DNA of 64,000 bases. Origin: Dysosmobacter sp. Marseille-Q4140. GTDB taxonomy: Bacteria; Bacillota; Clostridia; Oscillospirales; Oscillospiraceae. Of this stretch, positions 42,219 through 51,913 are shown piece after piece (position 1 is the stretch's first letter; every line of letters begins with the position of its first letter). Position numbers and translations under genes: made by a program. The notes beneath the pieces were generated by a model. That model made no database searches, was not told where the DNA came from, and saw nothing but the letters and a program-made list of their open reading frames with translations. The stretch lies in assembly GCA_018228705.1 (NCBI GenBank), contig CP073694.1, positions 2,728,001 through 2,792,000 on the forward strand, read 5' to 3'.

Positions 42219-42728
42219 ATGAAATGCGAACATTGCGGTAAGAATGAAGTTACCTTTGTATACCGGAGCAACATCAACGGCCAGGTGGAGGAGAAGCACC
42301 TTTGCAGCGACTGCGCGGAGAAGCTGGGCTACACCCAGCGGATCACCGCCCACAACCAGCGGATGATGCAGAACTTCTTCGGCAACGGCTTCTTCGGCGG
42401 CGGGCTGCTGGACGATTTCTTCGCCCCCATGCCCAGCCTGATGAGCCGGATGAACCACCTGCTGGACGATCCCTTCGACGACTTCTTCAGCGACATGCCC
42501 GCCCTGGGCGCCCCCGCCCGGCAGAGCAGTCAGCAGGAGGAGAAGAAGGAGGATCTGGTGGAGAAGGAGGAGCAGAGCCGCTTCTCCCGGATGCGCCAGA
42601 TGAACGCGCTGCGGATGGAGATGAAGAAGGCCGTCCATCAGGAGAACTTCGAGCGGGCCGCCGAGATCCGGGACCAGATCAAGGCCCTGGAGGCCGAGCG
42701 CAAGGAGTCCAAGGAGAACAAGGAATAA
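42219..42728 (+). CDS. mcsA: McsA-like zinc-binding UVR protein
   Basis: 169 residues. Two N-terminal CxxC pairs (CEHC, CSDC) form a zinc finger. The middle is Phe/Gly/Asp-rich and variable. A C-terminal UVR motif (MRMEMKKAVHQENFERAAEIRDQIKALEAE) follows. McsA normally activates the protein-arginine kinase McsB, but no mcsB lies between this gene and clpC. Preceded by AGGAGG. Confidence 0.92.
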   Translation: MKCEHCGKNEVTFVYRSNINGQVEEKHLCSDCAEKLGYTQRITAHNQRMMQNFFGNGFFGGGLLDDFFAPMPSLMSRMNHLLDDPFDDFFSDMPALGAPARQSSQQEEKKEDLVEKEEQSRFSRMRQMNALRMEMKKAVHQENFERAAEIRDQIKALEAERKESKENKE

Positions 42729-42760
42729 GGACTTTCCCAAGGAAAGGAAGGTAAAGACAT

Positions 42761-45214
42761 ATGAATGAGAACAAATTCACGCCCAGGGCCGAGGAGGCTC
42801 TGCGGCTTTCCCAGGAGGCGGCTGGGGATCTGGGCCACGGGTACGTGGGCACCGAGCACCTGCTGCTGGGCCTGATCCGGGAGGGCGAGGGCATGGCCCA
42901 CACCGTCCTGACCGAGGCGGGCCTCACCGACGAGATGATCGTGGAGATCCTGAAAAAGAGCGTGGGCGCGGGGCTGCCCGGCGGCAACCCGGCCCAGGGC
43001 CTGACCCCCCGGGCCAAGCGGGTGGTGGAGATCGCTATGGAGGACTCCGTGCGGGGCGGCTACAACTACGTGGGCACCGAGCACCTGCTGGCCGGCATCC
43101 TGCGGGAGGGCAACAACATGGCCGTCCGCATCCTGCGCACCGCCGGCGTGGACGCCCGGCACCTCTACTCCGCCCTGATGCAGAAGCTCAATGAGACGCC
43201 CCGGGGCCGGGCCTCCGAGGCCAAGAGCGCCCCGGCCAAGGAGGACGCCGCCAAGACCAAGACTCTGCGGGAGTTCACCCGGGACCTGACCGCGGACGCC
43301 CGCTCCGGCAAGCTGGACCCGGTCATCGGCCGTGACGATGAGATCCAGCGGGTCATCCAGATCCTCTCCCGCCGGACCAAGAACAACCCCTGCCTGATCG
43401 GCGAGCCCGGCGTGGGCAAGACCGCCATCGCCGAGGGGCTGGCCCGGAAGATCGTCCTGGGCGACGTGCCTGACGACCTGCTGGATAAGCGCCTGCTGTC
43501 TCTGGACCTGAGCGGCATGGTGGCCGGTACCAAGTACCGGGGCGAGTTTGAGGAGCGGATCAAGAAGGTGCTGGAGGAGGTCAAGAAGTCCGGCAACGTG
43601 ATCCTCTTCATCGACGAGCTCCACACCATCGTGGGCGCCGGCAGCGCCGAGGGCGCTGTGGACGCGGCCAACATCATCAAGCCGGCCCTGGGCCGGGGCG
43701 AGATCCAGGTGGTCGGCGCCACCACGCTCAATGAGTACCGCCAGTATATCGAAAAGGACGCCGCCCTGGAGCGCCGGTTCCAGCCGGTCCAGGTGGGCGA
43801 GCCCAGCCAGGAGGCCAGTCTGGAGATCCTCAAGGGCCTGCGGGAGCGCTATGAGAAGCACCACAAGCTCCAGATCACCGACGAGGCCCTGGAGGCCGCC
43901 GTATCCCTGTCCGCCCGGTATATCAACGACCGTTTCCTGCCCGACAAGGCCATCGACCTGATGGACGAGGCCGCCAGCCGGGTGCGGATGGAGACGGAGG
44001 AGATCTCTCCCGAGCTCAAGAGCCTGGAGGAGAAGATCGCCGCCCTGGTCAAGGACAAGGATGCCGCCATCGCCGCCCAGGACTATGAGAAGGCCGCCCA
44101 GCTGCGGGACATCGAGAAGGATTACCGCGAGCAGGTGGAGATCGAGCGGGACAAGCGCCGCAAAAACAATGCCCAGCACCGCCCCGTCACCGCCGATGAC
44201 ATCGCCGCCGTGGTGGCCGGCTGGACCGGCATCCCCGTCACCCGCCTCACCGAGGACGAGGGGCAGCGGCTGCTGCACATGGAGGAGACCCTCCACGAGC
44301 GGGTAGTGGGCCAGGACGAGGCCGTCAAGGCCGTGGCCCGGGCCATCCGCCGCGGCCGTGTGGGCCTCAAGGACCCCAAGCGACCCATCGGCTCCTTCCT
44401 GTTCCTGGGTCCCACGGGCGTGGGCAAGACGGAGCTGTGCAAGTCTTTGGCCGAGGCCATGTTCGGTGACGAGAACGCCATGATCCGCATTGATATGTCC
44501 GAGTACATGGAGCGGCACACGGTGTCCCGCCTGATCGGCTCTCCCCCGGGCTATGTGGGCCACGAGGAGGGCGGCCAGCTGACCGAGAAGGTCCGCCGCA
44601 AGCCCTACTCCGTGGTGCTGTTCGACGAGATCGAGAAGGCCCATGAGGACGTGTGGAACATCCTGCTGCAGATCCTGGACGACGGCCGCATCACCGACTC
44701 CCAGGGCCGCACCGTGGACTTCAAGAACACGGTCATCGTCATGACCAGCAACATCGGCGCCAAGACCCTGACCGCCGCCGGCGGGAAGCTGGGCTTCTCC
44801 GCCGAGGAGCACGGCACCGACCCCGACGCCGAGAAGAAGTTCCAGCAGGCCCGGGAGGCCGTCCTGGCGGAGCTGCGCCAGACCTTCCGTCCGGAGTTTT
44901 TGAACCGGATCGACGACATTATCGTCTTCCGCCCCCTGACCCAGGCGGACATCGAAGAGGTGGCCCGCCGGATGCTGCGGACCGTCTCCGCCCGGATGGA
45001 GGCCATGGGCATCCATCTGGACGCCAGCAACGAGGCCGTGGCGGAGCTGGCCAAGGAGGGCTTCGACCCCAAGTACGGTGCCAGACCCCTGCGCCGGGCC
45101 ATTCAGAGCAAGGTGGAGGACGCCGTGGCCGAGAAGATGCTGGACGGCACGCTCCACAGCGGCGACACCGCCCGCCTCACCGTGGAGGACGACAAGCTGC
45201 TGGTGACCAAGTGA
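42761..45214 (+). CDS. clpC: AAA+ protease chaperone ClpC
   Basis: 817 residues. Two Clp N-terminal repeats ([45 protein letters not shown]), AAA1 with [14 protein letters not shown], a short middle domain with a UVR-like EKAAQLRD, and AAA2 with [12 protein letters not shown]. It unfolds substrates for ClpP. Third gene of the CtsR-controlled operon, ending in a strong terminator. Confidence 0.97.
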   Translation: MNENKFTPRAEEALRLSQEAAGDLGHGYVGTEHLLLGLIREGEGMAHTVLTEAGLTDEMIVEILKKSVGAGLPGGNPAQGLTPRAKRVVEIAMEDSVRGGYNYVGTEHLLAGILREGNNMAVRILRTAGVDARHLYSALMQKLNETPRGRASEAKSAPAKEDAAKTKTLREFTRDLTADARSGKLDPVIGRDDEIQRVIQILSRRTKNNPCLIGEPGVGKTAIAEGLARKIVLGDVPDDLLDKRLLSLDLSGMVAGTKYRGEFEERIKKVLEEVKKSGNVILFIDELHTIVGAGSAEGAVDAANIIKPALGRGEIQVVGATTLNEYRQYIEKDAALERRFQPVQVGEPSQEASLEILKGLRERYEKHHKLQITDEALEAAVSLSARYINDRFLPDKAIDLMDEAASRVRMETEEISPELKSLEEKIAALVKDKDAAIAAQDYEKAAQLRDIEKDYREQVEIERDKRRKNNAQHRPVTADDIAAVVAGWTGIPVTRLTEDEGQRLLHMEETLHERVVGQDEAVKAVARAIRRGRVGLKDPKRPIGSFLFLGPTGVGKTELCKSLAEAMFGDENAMIRIDMSEYMERHTVSRLIGSPPGYVGHEEGGQLTEKVRRKPYSVVLFDEIEKAHEDVWNILLQILDDGRITDSQGRTVDFKNTVIVMTSNIGAKTLTAAGGKLGFSAEEHGTDPDAEKKFQQAREAVLAELRQTFRPEFLNRIDDIIVFRPLTQADIEEVARRMLRTVSARMEAMGIHLDASNEAVAELAKEGFDPKYGARPLRRAIQSKVEDAVAEKMLDGTLHSGDTARLTVEDDKLLVTK

Positions 45215-45245
45215 TATCCCGCCGCGCCTGACGGGCGCGCACGCG

Positions 45246-45286
45246 AAAGACCGCCGGAGGGCAAAGCCCTCCGGCGGTCTTTTTTT
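45246..45286 (+). terminator. Terminator of the ctsR operon
   Basis: 17-bp perfect stem AAAGACCGCCGGAGGGC / GCCCTCCGGCGGTCTTT, loop AAA, T-run. Confidence 0.95.
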
Positions 45287-45289
45287 CTG

Positions 45290-46309
45290 TCACGGCAGAT
45301 GGATCTTCACCGGGCGGCCGGTGCGCCAGGCTTCGGTGGTGGCGTAGCCCACGGCGGTGGAGCGGACGCCGTCATAGACGGTGGTGCCGGGCCTCCGGCC
45401 CGTGCGGACGCAGTCCACGAACTCCTGCATCTCCAGCAGGTACGCCTCCCGGAATCGCTCCGGGAAGGAGGCCACACACTCGGCCCGGACGCCGCCGGGA
45501 CCGTAGACCCGGGCCAGGTTCTTCTCCGGCACGGCGGAGATCCGCAGCGTGCCCTCAGTGCCTACGATCTCCGTTTCCACGTGGTAGCCGTAGGGGCAGG
45601 TGCGGCCCACGTGGATGGAGCCCATGGCGCCGTTTGCAAAGCGGAATACCGCGAGACCAGTCTCGTCGTCCCCGGCCTGCCGGAACTCCGGGTGCTTGAA
45701 GGTGGCGCCCAGGGCGTAGACCTCCTCCGCCTCGCTGCCCAGGAACCAGCGCATCAGGTCGATGTCGTGGATGCCGGCGTCCAGGAAGATGCCGCCGGAG
45801 TTCTTGCAGAAGCGGATGGCGTCCTCCACCACCGCCTCCGGGTCCAGGCCAGTGGCCTTGACCAGATAGGGCGTGCCGATGACGCCTGCATCCACCTGCT
45901 GCTTGGCGTAAGCGTAAGAGGGGTCGTAGCGCCGCATGAAGCCCAGCATGAAGGTCAGCTCCGGGTGCCGCTCCACCGCTGCCTGGGCCTGAAGACACTG
46001 CTCCAGGTCCACGCCCAGGGGCTTTTCGGAAAAGACGTGCTTGCCGGCGTCCAGGGCGGCGGCGATCTGCCGGCAGTGCTCCGAGGAGGTGGAGATCACC
46101 GCCACGGCGTCCATCTCCGCCTCTGACAGCATCCGGTCGAAGTCCGTGTACAGGGCCGTGACTCCCAGCTGCCGGGCAAATTCCACCGTCTCCGGCCGGG
46201 TGGTGCAGGCGGCGGTCAGCCGGGCGCCGGGGATCTTGCAGGCGATGTTCTCCGCGTGGACCCGGCCCAGGCGGCCCAGGCCCACGATGCCGATGCGCAG
46301 GGTATCCAT
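45290..46309 (-). CDS. Gfo/Idh/MocA-family dehydrogenase (inositol 2-dehydrogenase-like)
   Basis: 339 residues. NAD-binding GIVGLGRLGRVH (~8-18), EKP at 95-97, and GGIFLDAGIHDIDLMRWFLG carry the residues typical of IolG/IolW-like enzymes. These oxidise myo-inositol or related polyols. An inositol locus lies at the right end of the window, so an inositol role is plausible, but the ~14-kb distance weakens it. ATG at 46309; single gene. Confidence 0.85.
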   Translation of the reverse strand: MDTLRIGIVGLGRLGRVHAENIACKIPGARLTAACTTRPETVEFARQLGVTALYTDFDRMLSEAEMDAVAVISTSSEHCRQIAAALDAGKHVFSEKPLGVDLEQCLQAQAAVERHPELTFMLGFMRRYDPSYAYAKQQVDAGVIGTPYLVKATGLDPEAVVEDAIRFCKNSGGIFLDAGIHDIDLMRWFLGSEAEEVYALGATFKHPEFRQAGDDETGLAVFRFANGAMGSIHVGRTCPYGYHVETEIVGTEGTLRISAVPEKNLARVYGPGGVRAECVASFPERFREAYLLEMQEFVDCVRTGRRPGTTVYDGVRSTAVGYATTEAWRTGRPVKIHLP

Positions 46310-46341
46310 GGTGTATTCCTCCCGTTTTTTCTCAGTTTTGG

Positions 46342-46367
46342 AAAAAGGCCGCCCGGCGGGGCGGCCT
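46342..46367 (-). terminator. Terminator of the MBL hydrolase gene
   Basis: AGGCCGCCC / GGGCGGCCT stem with T-run on the minus strand. Confidence 0.85.
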
Positions 46368-46375
46368 GATCAGGT

Positions 46376-47326
46376 TTACTCCACTTCCAGATGGACGGAC
46401 TCGTGGTAGGCGGGCTCCACCAGGCCGGGGATGTCCACGGCGTCGGTGAAGTACACCTCCGGAACCTCTTCTTTCAGCAGGGAGACGATGTAGGGGTGGG
46501 GCCGCTCGTCGGGGCGGCCGGCGGCCACGCAGACCACCGCCGTCTGGGGCCGCAGCATATGCAGCAGCTTCCGGGTGGTGGAGGACAGCGAGGCGTGGTG
46601 GGGGACCTTCAGGATGTCGCAGGGGGTGGAGCTGGCGGTCTCCCAGACGTGGGCGTAGGCGTCGCCGCCCAGGACGATCTCCTTCCCGTGGTAGTACAGC
46701 CGCTGGCGCAGGCTGGACACGTTCATGGACTTGCCCCAGTGGATCAGGTCATAGGCGTTCTCCCGGCGCTGGAAAGCGGCGTCGTAGACCGCCTTCTGGC
46801 GGGGATACAGGGCCGGCTCGCCGCAGAGGATGTCCATGGACAGTGCCTCCGTCAGCTGGCGGCGCTCCGTCCGGTCGCCGGGCAGCACCGTCACGCGCTT
46901 GATCCGGCCCGGGTGGGTCCGCAGGGCGGAGGTGTAGATCTCCACGCAGCGCATCAGGTTCCGGGCGGCCCGGGGCATGGTCATATCCCGGTCCGGCTCC
47001 AGGGGCGGCGCATCCAGCGGAGGCAGGTAGGTGCACACCAGCTCGTCCACCTCCACCGCGTCCAGGACCCGGCCCAGGCCGCCGATGTGGTCCCGGTGGA
47101 AGTGGGTCACCAGCAGCAGATCCAGCCGGGTCACGCCGTTTTTGCGCAGGAAGTCTCCGGCGTAGATGCGGCGGGAGCGGTCGTTCTCCAGCGGCGGGTG
47201 GTCGTCCCGCACCAGGTTGTCATGGCCGCAGTCCACCAGCATGGCGAATGTCTGCCGTCCTGCGTCCAGCTCCCGGATCAGAATGGAGTCGCCGTTGCCT
47301 ACGTTGATGAAGTCCAATGCCAGCAT
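46376..47326 (-). CDS. MBL-fold metallohydrolase (ComEC-type domain)
   Basis: 316 residues. Metal motif HFHRDH at 75-80, preceded by LDFINVGNGDSILI. Later GGDAYAHVWE and VPHHASLSSTTRKLL resemble the beta-lactamase-like domain of ComEC. No membrane part, so it is a stand-alone hydrolase; substrate unknown. ATG at 47326. Confidence 0.88.
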   Translation of the reverse strand: MLALDFINVGNGDSILIRELDAGRQTFAMLVDCGHDNLVRDDHPPLENDRSRRIYAGDFLRKNGVTRLDLLLVTHFHRDHIGGLGRVLDAVEVDELVCTYLPPLDAPPLEPDRDMTMPRAARNLMRCVEIYTSALRTHPGRIKRVTVLPGDRTERRQLTEALSMDILCGEPALYPRQKAVYDAAFQRRENAYDLIHWGKSMNVSSLRQRLYYHGKEIVLGGDAYAHVWETASSTPCDILKVPHHASLSSTTRKLLHMLRPQTAVVCVAAGRPDERPHPYIVSLLKEEVPEVYFTDAVDIPGLVEPAYHESVHLEVE

Positions 47327-47373
47327 CCCCAGGCCCCCTTCGCTTGTTCAGTTGAATGGTTGGTATTAAGGAT

Positions 47374-47401
47374 AGCATACTTTCCCGGCGGAGGCAATCA
47401 A
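47374..47401 (-). promoter_or_regulatory. Promoter of the MBL hydrolase gene
   Basis: TTGATT (47401-47396), 16-bp spacer, TATGCT (47379-47374). Confidence 0.5.
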
Positions 47402-47451
47402 AACCGCAAACGCTTTCTGCCAAAAAAATCCTGCGAATTTTGTCAAACTGC

Positions 47452-47484
47452 AAAAAACCGCCCTGCTGTTCAGCAGGGCGGTTT
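47452..47484 (-). terminator. Terminator of dapA-dapB-dapH
   Basis: AAACCGCCCTGCT / AGCAGGGCGGTTT, loop GTTC, T-run on the minus strand. Confidence 0.92.
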
Positions 47485-47492
47485 GTCAATTC

Positions 47493-48203
47493 TCACAGCT
47501 TGCGCAGAGCATCCACCAGGGCGGTCTTGCCCTCAGTCTTTTCGTCCTTCATCTTCACGATCCGGGCGGGGCTGCCGGCCACCACGGCGCCGGCGGGCAC
47601 GTCCTCAATGACCACGGCGCCGGCGGCCACCACAGCGCCCCGGCCCACCCGGACGCCCTCGATGACCACGGCGTTGGCGCCGATGACCACGTCGTCCTCA
47701 ATGACCACGGGGGTGGCGGAGGCAGGCTCCACCACGCCGGCCAGCACGGTGCCCGCGCCGATGTGGCACCGGTCGCCCACCATGGCCCGGCCGCCCAGGA
47801 TGGTGCCCATGTCGATCATGGTGCCCTTGCCGATGACGGCGCCGATGTTGATGACGGCGCCCATCATGATGACGGCGCCCTCGCCGATCTCCACCTTTTC
47901 CCGGATGATGGCGCCGGGCTCGATCCGGGCGGGGATGCCCTTCATGTCCAGCAGGGGCACGCCGGAGTTGCGGCGGTCGTTCTCCACCACGGTGTCGGTG
48001 ATTTTGCTGGCGTTGGCCTCCAGGATGGGGGCCAGGTCCTTCCAGTCGCCGAACACCACGTAGCTGCCAACCCCCTGGGCGTTGGCGCCGCCGAAGACCT
48101 TGGCGGTGCCGAAGTCCACGGGGCCGGTGGTATTGACATAGACCTTCACCGGGGTCTTTTTCTCGGAATTTGCAATGTAATCAATGATCTCCTGGGCGTT
48201 CAT
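47493..48203 (-). CDS. dapH: Tetrahydrodipicolinate N-acetyltransferase DapH
   Basis: 236 residues. N-terminal DapH_N domain ([21 protein letters not shown]) and a left-handed beta-helix of hexapeptide repeats ([22 protein letters not shown]...). It acetylates tetrahydrodipicolinate in the acetylase branch of DAP synthesis. ATG at 48203 follows GGAGAGTG, 2 bp after the dapB stop. Confidence 0.95.
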   Translation of the reverse strand: MNAQEIIDYIANSEKKTPVKVYVNTTGPVDFGTAKVFGGANAQGVGSYVVFGDWKDLAPILEANASKITDTVVENDRRNSGVPLLDMKGIPARIEPGAIIREKVEIGEGAVIMMGAVINIGAVIGKGTMIDMGTILGGRAMVGDRCHIGAGTVLAGVVEPASATPVVIEDDVVIGANAVVIEGVRVGRGAVVAAGAVVIEDVPAGAVVAGSPARIVKMKDEKTEGKTALVDALRKL

Positions 48204-48205
48204 AG

Positions 48206-48925
48206 TCACTCTCCAAACAAGATTTTTTGCAGGTCATAGACCCCGCAGGGCTTTCCCGGCAGCAGCCGGGCCATGTGCAGCGCGCCGTTGACGAAGATCT
48301 GGCGGCTGGCGGCCCGGTGGGTGAACTCCAGCTCCTCGTCTGGGCCGAAGAAGTGGACCGTGTGGGTCCCGGCCACGGTGCCGCCCCGCAGGGCGTGAAT
48401 GCCGATCTCCTCCCGGGGCCGCTTGCCGCAATTGCCCTCCCGGCCGTACACCGGCCGCAGGGCGTGCTGGGGGTCCAGGGCCTCCACCAGCAGCTTTGCC
48501 GTGCCGCTGGGGGCGTCGGCCTTCTGGTTGTGGTGGGTCTCGGTGATCTCGATGTCAAAGTCCGGCTTCAGCACGCCGGAGACGGTCTGCAAGGCCCGGT
48601 ACAGCACCGCCACGCCCAGGGAGAAGTTGGCGCTCCAGAGGACGGGGGCCGCGGTGCCCAGGGACCGGAGCAGCTCCAGGTCCCGGGGGGAGTAGCCGGT
48701 GGTGCCGGAGAGCAGGGGCGTGCCGGTCCGGCGGACGTAGGCGGCGATCTCCGGCAGGGCCTCCGGCCGGGAGAAGTCGATGACCACGTCGGCCACCTTC
48801 CCCAGCTGTCCCAGCTGGTCCAGATCGTCGTGGCCGAAGGCGGCCTGGATCTCGTCTCCGGCGGCGGTGGCCGTCTCCCGGATCAGTTTGCCCATTTTGC
48901 CCCGTCCGATGAGGATGTATCTCAC
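48206..48925 (-). CDS. dapB: 4-Hydroxy-tetrahydrodipicolinate reductase DapB
   Basis: 239 residues. NAD(P) loop [20 protein letters not shown], and the catalytic segment [18 protein letters not shown]. It reduces the DapA product. Slightly shorter than E. coli DapB, as in other Firmicutes. GTG at 48925 overlaps the dapA stop as GTGA and follows GGAGGCGGG. Confidence 0.95.
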   Translation of the reverse strand: MRYILIGRGKMGKLIRETATAAGDEIQAAFGHDDLDQLGQLGKVADVVIDFSRPEALPEIAAYVRRTGTPLLSGTTGYSPRDLELLRSLGTAAPVLWSANFSLGVAVLYRALQTVSGVLKPDFDIEITETHHNQKADAPSGTAKLLVEALDPQHALRPVYGREGNCGKRPREEIGIHALRGGTVAGTHTVHFFGPDEELEFTHRAASRQIFVNGALHMARLLPGKPCGVYDLQKILFGE

Positions 48926-49809
48926 AGCAGTCCCGCCTCCTCCAGGGTGCGGCGCAGAGCCTCGGTGTGCTCCGGGGTCATCTCGCACAGGGGCAGCCGC
49001 ATGGGACCCACGTTCAATCCCATCAGGTTCATGGCGGCCTTGACGGGGATGGGGTTCACCTCCATGAACAGGTCGTTCATGAGCTTTAAGTACTTCAGGT
49101 GATTTTCAACGGCCCGGGCCTGGTTGCCGCCCAGGTAGTCCGCCACGATCTCATGGCACATCCGGGGCATGACGTTGGCGTAGACGGAGATGACGCCGCT
49201 GCCGCCGATGCTCATGAGGGGCACGGTGATGTCGTCGTTGCCGGAGTACAGTGCGAAGTCCGGCCCGATGCAGTGGGCGATCTTCATGGCGTAGGACATA
49301 TCGCCGCTGGCCTCCTTGATGCCGGCGATGTTGGGGTGCTTGCTGAGCTTCTCCACCACGGAGACGGGGATGGAGCAGCCGGTGCGGCCGGGGACGTTGT
49401 AGAGGATGCAGGGGATGTGGACCGCGTCCGCCGTCTCGGCGAAGTGGCGGTACATGCCCTCGGGGTTGGCCTTGTTGTAGTAGGGCGCGATCAGCAGCAG
49501 GGCGTCGGCGCCCATGTTCTGGTACTCGATGCTCTTTTCCACCTGGGTGGCGGTGCAGTTGGAGCCGCTGCCAACGATGACCGGCACCCGGCCGTTCACG
49601 ACCTTGATGGTATGGGCCACCACGGCGGCGTCCTCCTCATGGGTCATGGTGGAGTACTCGCCGGTGGTGCCCAGGGTCAAAATGGCGTCGGTGCCTTCGG
49701 CGATCTGGCGCTCCAGCAGCTCGGTCAGCACCTCGAAATTGACGCTGCCGTCCTCGTGGAACGGGGTGACCATAGCGACGATGGATCCCTGCAAATGTTC
49801 GAACTTCAT
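48922..49809 (-). CDS. dapA: 4-Hydroxy-tetrahydrodipicolinate synthase DapA
   Basis: 295 residues, TIM-barrel aldolase. LTLGTTGEYSTMTHEE, the catalytic Tyr137 in LYNVPGRTG and Schiff-base Lys165 in AGIKEASGD are present. It condenses pyruvate with aspartate semialdehyde. Its 5' leader carries a lysine riboswitch and terminator, so lysine should shut the operon off. Confidence 0.96.
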   Translation of the reverse strand: MKFEHLQGSIVAMVTPFHEDGSVNFEVLTELLERQIAEGTDAILTLGTTGEYSTMTHEEDAAVVAHTIKVVNGRVPVIVGSGSNCTATQVEKSIEYQNMGADALLLIAPYYNKANPEGMYRHFAETADAVHIPCILYNVPGRTGCSIPVSVVEKLSKHPNIAGIKEASGDMSYAMKIAHCIGPDFALYSGNDDITVPLMSIGGSGVISVYANVMPRMCHEIVADYLGGNQARAVENHLKYLKLMNDLFMEVNPIPVKAAMNLMGLNVGPMRLPLCEMTPEHTEALRRTLEEAGLL

Positions 49810-49870
49810 ACTGTGTGCCCTCCATACTTTTCTTTTTTTCGGTCACGGGGACCAGCTCTCCCCTGAGGGA

Positions 49871-49908
49871 GAAAAACAAAAAGTCGGTAGAGACACGCCC
49901 CTACCGAC
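49871..49908 (-). terminator. Riboswitch-controlled terminator of dapA
   Basis: GTCGGTAG / CTACCGAC stem followed on the minus strand by TTTTTGTTTTT, between the aptamer and dapA. Confidence 0.88.
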
Positions 49909-49944
49909 AGCTCCCGCGCCCATGCACGGAGTGACCTGTTAGCG

Positions 49945-50100
49945 GATAGCGCCCCCGCGGGGACGCCCGCGGACAGTCCCGCAGGTATTCCCCACGGGCC
50001 CACCTCCCGTTCATACCTGAGCGGAAAGTTCGGCGGACTTGCTTTTGCCATGATCCTTGCCCGTCGGCTCCCATGACATCGTCGCATCCGCGCCTCTATC
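49945..50100 (-). promoter_or_regulatory. Lysine riboswitch (L-box)
   Basis: On the minus strand the leader opens GATAGAGGCGCGG and closes CTGTC-hairpin-GGGGCGCTATC. This is the order of the Bacillus lysC L-box (GATAGAGGTGCG ... CTGTC-hairpin-GGAGGGCTATC). The closing helix P1 is GATAG/CTATC, and the last hairpin is CGCGGG/CCCGCG. A GCCGAA core motif is also present. Lysine binding should favour the terminator at 49871-49908. Confidence 0.93.
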
Positions 50101-50112
50101 TCATTTTGAGAC

Positions 50113-50141
50113 ATCATAACACCATCAGGCGGCGGTTGCAA
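50113..50141 (-). promoter_or_regulatory. Promoter of the dapA leader
   Basis: TTGCAA (50141-50136), 17-bp spacer, TATGAT (50118-50113), just upstream of the riboswitch. Confidence 0.8.
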
Positions 50142-50213
50142 GAGAAAAATTCAAAAATTCCCCAGCGATTCCGGATCCTCTCTTGTGGAAAGCGCCAAAT
50201 TCGCCCCCGCCCC

Positions 50214-50243
50214 TTGTTCCCCGGGGCGGGGAAGTGGTATATT
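50214..50243 (+). promoter_or_regulatory. Promoter of the M20 peptidase gene
   Basis: TTGTTC (50214-50219), 18-bp spacer, TATATT (50238-50243). CCCCGCCCC/GGGGCGGGG arms flank the -35. Confidence 0.55.
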
Positions 50244-50252
50244 GGTACCAAT
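50241..50252. promoter_or_regulatory. 12-bp palindrome at the M20 gene transcription start
   Basis: ATTGGTACCAAT overlaps the end of the -10; likely operator. Confidence 0.45.
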
Positions 50253-50281
50253 GAGTATGCGCGTGCAAGGAGGTCCTGCCC

Positions 50282-51382
50282 ATGTCCGTGGTCGAATACC
50301 GCCGCCAGCTCCACCGGATCCCGGAGCTGGACAATCAGCTGCCGGAGACGACGGCCTATGTCCGCTCTGTATTGGAGCCGCTGGGGTGCAAGGTGTTTAC
50401 GCCTATCACCGGCAGCGTGTGCGCCTGGTTCGACGCCGGACGCCATGAGAGCGTGGCCTTCCGGGCGGATCTGGACGCCCTGCCGGTGCCGGAGCAGACG
50501 GGATTGCCCTATGCCTCGGCCCACCCCGGCGTCATGCACGCCTGCGGCCACGACGGCCACACCGCCATGGTGCTGGCCCTGGCGGAATATGTGGCCGCCC
50601 ACCTCTCTGAGCTGCCCCGGAACGTGCTGCTGATCTTCCAGCCCTCGGAGGAGACCACCGGCGGCGCCGGCAAGCTCTGCCAGGCCGGCGTGCTGGAGCG
50701 CTACCGTGTCCGGCACATCTTCGGCCTGCACCTGTGGCCGGGACTGGAGCAGGGCGTGATCGCCTCCCGCCCCGGTCCCCTCATGGCCCGGTCCAACGAG
50801 GTCACCGTCACCGTGGAGGGCCGCAGCGTCCACATGAGCCGGGCCAGCGAGGGCCGGGACGCCCTGACCGCGGGCATCGCCTATCTCCAGCGGGCCTATG
50901 CCATGATGGACTCCCTGCCCCCGGCGGAGCCCCGGGTGCTGCGCTTCGGCAAGATGGTCTCCGGCACGGTCCGCAATGCCATCAGCGGCCGCACGGTGCT
51001 GGAGGGGAGCCTGCGGACCTACCGGGAGGAGACCTTCCGCTTCTGCCGCCGCCAGCTCCAGGACATCGGCAAGGCCCTGGAGGCGGAGACCGGCTGTACC
51101 GTTACCGTCCACCTCAGCGAGGGGTATCCGGCGGTGTGGAACCACGAGGAGCTGTACGCCGATGTTTCCGCTAAGCTGGGGGCCGACGCGCCCCTTCTTC
51201 TGGAGGCGCCGATGCTGGCGGCGGAGGATTTCTCCTTCTACCAGCAGTACACCCCCGGTGTGTTCTTCCTGCTGGGCGTGGGGGATACGCCCCAGCTCCA
51301 CGCGCCGGAGTTCGCCTTTGACGACGAGGCGGTGCTGCCCCAGGGCGTGGCGTTTTTGCAGAAGCTGCTGATGCTGGACTGA
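50282..51382 (+). CDS. M20-family amidohydrolase, probable N-acetyldiaminopimelate deacetylase
   Basis: 366 residues. M20D motifs: [25 protein letters not shown] with the metal-binding residues, and [14 protein letters not shown] with the catalytic glutamate. The family includes hippurate hydrolase, IAA-amino-acid hydrolase and DapL-type deacetylases. Its position beside dapA-dapB-dapH, and the need of that pathway for a deacetylase, favour DapL. ATG at 50282 follows AAGGAGG. Family certain, substrate inferred. Confidence 0.85.
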   Translation: MSVVEYRRQLHRIPELDNQLPETTAYVRSVLEPLGCKVFTPITGSVCAWFDAGRHESVAFRADLDALPVPEQTGLPYASAHPGVMHACGHDGHTAMVLALAEYVAAHLSELPRNVLLIFQPSEETTGGAGKLCQAGVLERYRVRHIFGLHLWPGLEQGVIASRPGPLMARSNEVTVTVEGRSVHMSRASEGRDALTAGIAYLQRAYAMMDSLPPAEPRVLRFGKMVSGTVRNAISGRTVLEGSLRTYREETFRFCRRQLQDIGKALEAETGCTVTVHLSEGYPAVWNHEELYADVSAKLGADAPLLLEAPMLAAEDFSFYQQYTPGVFFLLGVGDTPQLHAPEFAFDDEAVLPQGVAFLQKLLMLD

Positions 51383-51410
51383 CCACCGGACGACAAAAGG
51401 AGGAAGATTC

Positions 51411-51731
51411 ATGATTCTCACCACCACCCCCTCTGTGGAGGGCCGCACCATCACCGCGTACCACGGCGTCGTGTTCGGAGAGGTGATCTCCGGCGTCAAC
51501 GTCCTCAAGGACTTTGCCGCTGGTTTGTCCAACTTCTTCGGCGGGCGCTCCAACACCTATGAGGACGAGCTGATGAGGGCCCGCACCCAGGCACTGGCGG
51601 AGCTGGAGCAGCGGGCGCAGATCCTGGGCGCCGACGCTGTGGTTGGCATCGACGTGGACTACGAGGTGCTGGGCGCGGACAACGGGATGCTGATGGTCAC
51701 CGTCAGCGGCACCGCGGTGTCTTTGAACTGA
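51411..51731 (+). CDS. YbjQ/UPF0145-family protein
   Basis: 106 residues: [34 protein letters not shown]...[33 protein letters not shown]. This is the YbjQ fold, with pentameric dodecin-like homologues and unknown function. 28 bp after the M20 gene, preceded by AAGGAGG; possibly co-transcribed. Confidence 0.93.
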   Translation: MILTTTPSVEGRTITAYHGVVFGEVISGVNVLKDFAAGLSNFFGGRSNTYEDELMRARTQALAELEQRAQILGADAVVGIDVDYEVLGADNGMLMVTVSGTAVSLN

Positions 51732-51754
51732 GGCGAAGATCCTTTCATACGCGC

Positions 51755-51785
51755 AGGGCCGCCCCGCAGGGGGCGGCCCTTTTTT
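51755..51785 (+). terminator. Terminator after the ybjQ-like gene
   Basis: AGGGCCGCCCC, loop GCAG, GGGGCGGCCCT, T-run. Confidence 0.95.
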
Positions 51786-51822
51786 GCCGGTGCGGCAGGG
51801 CGGCGGGGACCGGGAGGTTCCC

Positions 51823-51881
51823 GGGGAATGCACCCCCCATTTTCTTTTGTCAAGACAAAAGAAAATGGGGGCGGATTCCCC
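51823..51881. repeat. 59-bp nested palindrome
   Basis: Inner arms CCCCCATTTTCTTTTGTC (51834-51851) and GACAAAAGAAAATGGGGG (51854-51871) are perfect over 18 bp around an AA centre. Outer arms GGGGAAT (51823-51829) and ATTCCCC (51875-51881) extend the fold. It lies between a terminator and the small gene's 3' end and does not look like a standard terminator. Confidence 0.85.
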
Positions 51882-51913
51882 GCAGGCGGCAGCGCTTGTA
51901 TCTCGAACAAGCC

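Larger units (their letters stand above)
49810..50281. other. 472-bp dapA/dapL divergent control region
   Basis: Holds the lysine riboswitch leader of dapA on the minus strand and the promoter/operator of the M20 gene on the plus strand, each listed separately. No further gene is seen. Confidence 0.85.
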
